NCBI RefSeq assembly: GCF_938039775.1
Contig: NZ_CALHTQ010000036.1
Span: 1 to 16,680, forward strand
DNA from: an uncultured Mogibacterium sp.
Lineage (GTDB): Bacteria; Bacillota_A; Clostridia; Peptostreptococcales; Anaerovoracaceae
Length of the DNA: 16,680 nucleotides
Direction of reading: 5' to 3'
Shown one piece after another: positions 14,172-16,680 of the stretch (its first letter is position 1; each line of letters starts with the position of its first letter). A model generated the notes under the pieces. That model did no database searches, was not told where the DNA came from, and worked only from the letters and a program-made list of their open reading frames with translations. The translations under genes were made by a program, and so were the position numbers.

Positions 14172-15725
14172 TTATTTCTCCAATTTCCAATCTGCTACGT
14201 TCCAGAAGATTCCAACTCCATGATGCCCTAGCATTGTGTCCTTTGTTATTCCCTTGATATCCTTTTTAACCGCATAGTCAGCATCTATGTATGCGATGAA
14301 CGTGTAAGGCATCTGCTTAGTCATGGCTCTGAGGAACTCTGAGTAATATCTCTGTCTCTCAGGCTCTTTAGTCGTCGCCCTAGCCTTTGCCAGCGCTTCA
14401 TCTACCGCTGGATTTGCATATCCTGTATAATTATCCCCAGCTTCAGATGTGAATATCTTGTACGTATGATCATCTGCATCAAATGGACTACCCCATCCAA
14501 TTATTGTGGCATCCTGTTTCTCCCAATCGAGCTCTTTTCTAGCCTCGGCCTTTACCGATATCCCGTGTGCCTTGAGCTGTTCACTGCACATCTTCGCCAT
14601 ATCTACGCGAACCTTGTCATTTGCCATCGCAGTGATTGTAAACTTAAGCTCAGTACCGTTCTTCTCGTAGATACCTTTCTTATTCTTAGTCCAACCGTCC
14701 TGCTGCAATAGTTGCTCCATCTTATCTGGGTTATACGCAAACTTCTCGATATCACTGCTGTTAAATTTATTTTTCTGAATTGGCGAGTATGCCACCTGGC
14801 CTTCTCCGAGAAGTGCGCTCTTAATGATAGCTTCTCTATCTATTCCATAGCTCAATATATTTGCTAGCTCTGGGTAGGTCTTAAACAGTTTGCTTCCAGC
14901 ATAATTATACGCAATTGCACGATAATCCGCAGTGTTCATGCGGTAGATCTCAAAATCCTTGCTATCCTTCTCGAGACTCTTTGCCTGCTTCGGTTCGATC
15001 TGTGCCATATCGAGGTCGCCTGCCTTGAGCTGCAGTAGTCTAGCATCGCTATCCTCAACAATCTTAAATACAATCTTCTTGATGTGTGGCTTTCCTGCAT
15101 AATAGCCGTCGAATTTCTCGAGTGTAATACTCTGTCCTTCATCCCAATTTGTGAGCTTGTATGGACCTGCTCCAACTGGCTTCTGATTGAACTCAGCTGT
15201 GGCCAGCTTCTTGCCTTTAAGTAGGTGCTTAGGCAGGATTCCGATAGTCATGTAGTCCGCAAATGCTACATTTTCTTTACTCAGCTTAATAACAACTGTC
15301 TTCTTGTCTGGGCAAGTGATATTTTCAATGTCCTGATAGTTAGAGACGATTTCGGAATTGTTTTTCTTATCAAGGATTGCCTCTAGAGTAAACTTAACAT
15401 CCTCCGAAGTAAGCTCTTTTCCGTCATGGAACTTCAGTCCATCCCTTAGATGGAATGTCCATGTATACGTCGCTGAATCGTACTCCCACGTCTCAGCGAG
15501 CGCAGGTACGAGCTTGTTATCCTTATCATGTGCCGTAAGCCCAGCGAATATCAAGGAGTTAATTTCTCCATGCTCATAGAGAGCAGGATTAATAGCTGTG
15601 TAATCATGACTTCCGTACACCAGCGTATCTGCATTATTTTCGCTCTTCGAACCACATGCGGAAAGTGAAATAACCATAATTAGAGTGACGGCAAGAACCG
15701 CAATTTTTTTAAAGTAAGTTTTCAT
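14172..15725 (-). CDS. Solute-binding lipoprotein of a peptide/nickel-type ABC importer (SBP family 5)
   Basis: A 517-residue extracytoplasmic binding protein (SBP_bac_5), which delivers substrate to the permease pair. The signal peptide KKIAVLAVTLIMVISLSAC ends in the lipobox LSAC, with Cys24 to be lipidated. The core has family hallmarks: PALAETWEYD, FHLRDGLKFHDGKELTSEDV, GAGPYKLTNWDEG and FDGYYAGKPHIKKI. I chose the ATG at 15725, since AAAGGA lies 9 nt before it and it begins a compact signal peptide; the upstream in-frame start at 15743 is a TTG without a site. Substrate cannot be read from sequence. Linkage to larE and larB favours nickel or a nickel-chelator complex, while the family also binds oligopeptides. 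A His-His pair near the C-terminus (GHHGVGIFWN) could contribute to metal binding. Confidence 0.92.
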   Translation of the reverse strand: MKTYFKKIAVLAVTLIMVISLSACGSKSENNADTLVYGSHDYTAINPALYEHGEINSLIFAGLTAHDKDNKLVPALAETWEYDSATYTWTFHLRDGLKFHDGKELTSEDVKFTLEAILDKKNNSEIVSNYQDIENITCPDKKTVVIKLSKENVAFADYMTIGILPKHLLKGKKLATAEFNQKPVGAGPYKLTNWDEGQSITLEKFDGYYAGKPHIKKIVFKIVEDSDARLLQLKAGDLDMAQIEPKQAKSLEKDSKDFEIYRMNTADYRAIAYNYAGSKLFKTYPELANILSYGIDREAIIKSALLGEGQVAYSPIQKNKFNSSDIEKFAYNPDKMEQLLQQDGWTKNKKGIYEKNGTELKFTITAMANDKVRVDMAKMCSEQLKAHGISVKAEARKELDWEKQDATIIGWGSPFDADDHTYKIFTSEAGDNYTGYANPAVDEALAKARATTKEPERQRYYSEFLRAMTKQMPYTFIAYIDADYAVKKDIKGITKDTMLGHHGVGIFWNVADWKLEK

Positions 15726-15801
15726 AAATGTGTGTCCTTTCAAATAAATTAATTTCTTAATCTATAGTCCTAACCCCACAAATGCACTTGTGCGTTTATA
15801 T

Positions 15802-16620
15802 TTAAATGTTGCTACCCTTGGAGGTATTACGCCCTCTGATGTATTCCCCAATCTCCGTTATGGATACCAAGACACTGATCATGACCACCCCTGGGATGAT
15901 GATCATCCACCATTGGTCGGATAGCAGTGCATCTTGCGAGAGAGACATAAGGCTCCCCCATGATATCTCTGATATCGGTAGTCCAAGTCCCATAAAGCTA
16001 AGTGTCGATTCTACTATTATCGCAGAGCCCACGTTGCTTACTGCCATGAACATAATCGATGAAAAGTAGTTCGGAAACAAATGCCTACGTAAAATGTACC
16101 AGAAGCTTCCCCCGCACATCTCTGCGGCTATTACAAAATCACTTTTCCTAAGCCGTATCACCTCGCTCCTGATGACTTTCGACATCTGCATCCAGCTAGT
16201 AACACCGATTATTAGCGATAATGACCAATAACTTACTTCACCCCATATGGCTTGTAATACGATTACGATGAGTAGGTTAGGTATGCTCATAAATAAGTCT
16301 GTACTTTTCATCAGGAGGTTATCCACATGCTTATTTGCCATCCCGCTCAGTGTTCCATACACTGCTGCAATCAGCGTTCCTATTACAGCGCTTGCGATTC
16401 CAATCGTCAGGCTTGCCCTTCCGCCATATAGAATCATAGAGAATAAATCCCTTCCCAAATTATCTGTTCCAAATATATGGCTCATCGATGGGGCTGTTCC
16501 GATGGCATATTCATTCATAAAATTCGGTTTATATGGAGCTATGAATCCGGCAAATACGCTCAGGACTGCACTGACCGTTAGTATAGCTATGGCAATCTTT
16601 GGCCTTTGCTTTCTATTCAT
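15802..16620 (-). CDS. Inner-membrane permease of the ABC importer (DppC/NikC type)
   Basis: A 272-residue permease with about six membrane helices. The N-terminal region IFGTDNLGRDLFSMILYGGR is the DppC/NikC hallmark. The EAA-like coupling helix (VIAAEMCGGSFWYILRRHLFPN) contacts the ATPase; here the usual EAARxxGAS is altered to AAEMCGGS. The end shows LSFMGLGLP and the conserved SWGSLM. The ATG at 16620 is preferred because GAGGAGG lies 6 nt upstream; an earlier in-frame GTG at 16662 has no site. The start overlaps the stop of the upstream permease by 8 nt, indicating translational coupling. The gap to the solute-binding protein gene is 76 nt. Confidence 0.93.
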   Translation of the reverse strand: MNRKQRPKIAIAILTVSAVLSVFAGFIAPYKPNFMNEYAIGTAPSMSHIFGTDNLGRDLFSMILYGGRASLTIGIASAVIGTLIAAVYGTLSGMANKHVDNLLMKSTDLFMSIPNLLIVIVLQAIWGEVSYWSLSLIIGVTSWMQMSKVIRSEVIRLRKSDFVIAAEMCGGSFWYILRRHLFPNYFSSIMFMAVSNVGSAIIVESTLSFMGLGLPISEISWGSLMSLSQDALLSDQWWMIIIPGVVMISVLVSITEIGEYIRGRNTSKGSNI

Positions 16621-16680
16621 ACGAACCCTCCTCATGACGCATCCGCGGGTCAATTTTCTCACCTATTATCTGTGCAAGAT
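16613..16680 (-). CDS. C-terminal end of the partner permease (DppB/NikB type), runs off the window
   Basis: The minus strand from the window edge reads LAQIIGEKIDPRMRHEEGSYE and stops at TAG (16615-16613). The KIDPRMR segment matches the LDPRIR ending common to DppB/NikB permeases. The frame overlaps the start of the next permease by 8 nt. Only about 21 codons are present. Confidence 0.8.
   Translation of the reverse strand, partial: LAQIIGEKIDPRMRHEEGSYE

Noticed and set aside
15771..15800. GCAC/GTGC short dyad between the NikC-like gene and the binding-protein gene
   Set aside because: A two-base loop is too tight to fold as written and there is no T-tract; not enough to call a terminator or processing site.
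1..16680. CRISPR arrays, tRNA/rRNA genes, insertion sequences, phage genes or defence systems
   Set aside because: No direct-repeat arrays, cloverleaf sequences, transposase or integrase frames were seen on reading both strands.

Overview
The window looks like chromosomal DNA of a low-to-mid-GC anaerobic Firmicute. My best guess is a Clostridia lineage near Eubacteriales Family XIII / Peptostreptococcales, but that is an inference from gene content and not a measured placement. Supporting signs are strong AGGAGG-type ribosome binding sites, sigma-A-like promoters, a YitT-type membrane protein, an MMPL transporter paired with a YhgE-like heptad-repeat protein, a stand-alone folate cyclodeaminase, and the Firmicutes-style rpsF-ssb-rpsR operon. 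I see no tRNA, rRNA, insertion sequence or CRISPR array.

Layout from the left. A truncated LysR regulator (1-320, minus) lies downstream of ndk (377-781, minus). A gene-free stretch (782-1178) holds the ndk promoter, a candidate mini-ORF followed by a terminator hairpin, and the promoter of a YitT-family membrane gene (1179-2078, plus). A terminator separates this from a convergent two-gene operon: an RND/MMPL transporter (6430-4298, minus) and a secreted heptad-repeat protein (4286-2172, minus). A divergent TetR regulator (6690-7334, plus) faces that operon. Both divergent promoters carry the same TTGACT-N4-GTCA element at the -35 box, which suggests one repressor controls both. An unrecognised 165-residue gene follows. 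Next come two facing terminators and a possible ~100-nt small RNA, then a folate cyclodeaminase gene (8845-8222, minus) diverging from a small cupin gene (9094-9426, plus).

The rpsF-ssb-rpsR operon (10609-9587, minus) encodes ribosomal protein S6, single-strand binding protein and zinc-ribbon-type S18. A structured leader RNA resembling the S6:S18 autoregulatory element precedes it.

The right third is the most interesting part. It is a minus-strand gene train running from the window edge: an ABC permease end (nikB-like), a second permease (nikC-like), a lipoprotein solute-binding protein, a fused double ATPase, larE and larB. LarB and LarE build the nickel-pincer nucleotide (NPN) cofactor from nicotinic acid adenine dinucleotide. 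Co-directional linkage to a complete peptide/nickel-class importer suggests a nickel-uptake plus cofactor-assembly module. LarC and any LarA-type client enzyme are not in the window. Between larB and rpsF lies a start-less 47-codon reading frame that looks like the decayed 3' end of a lost gene.
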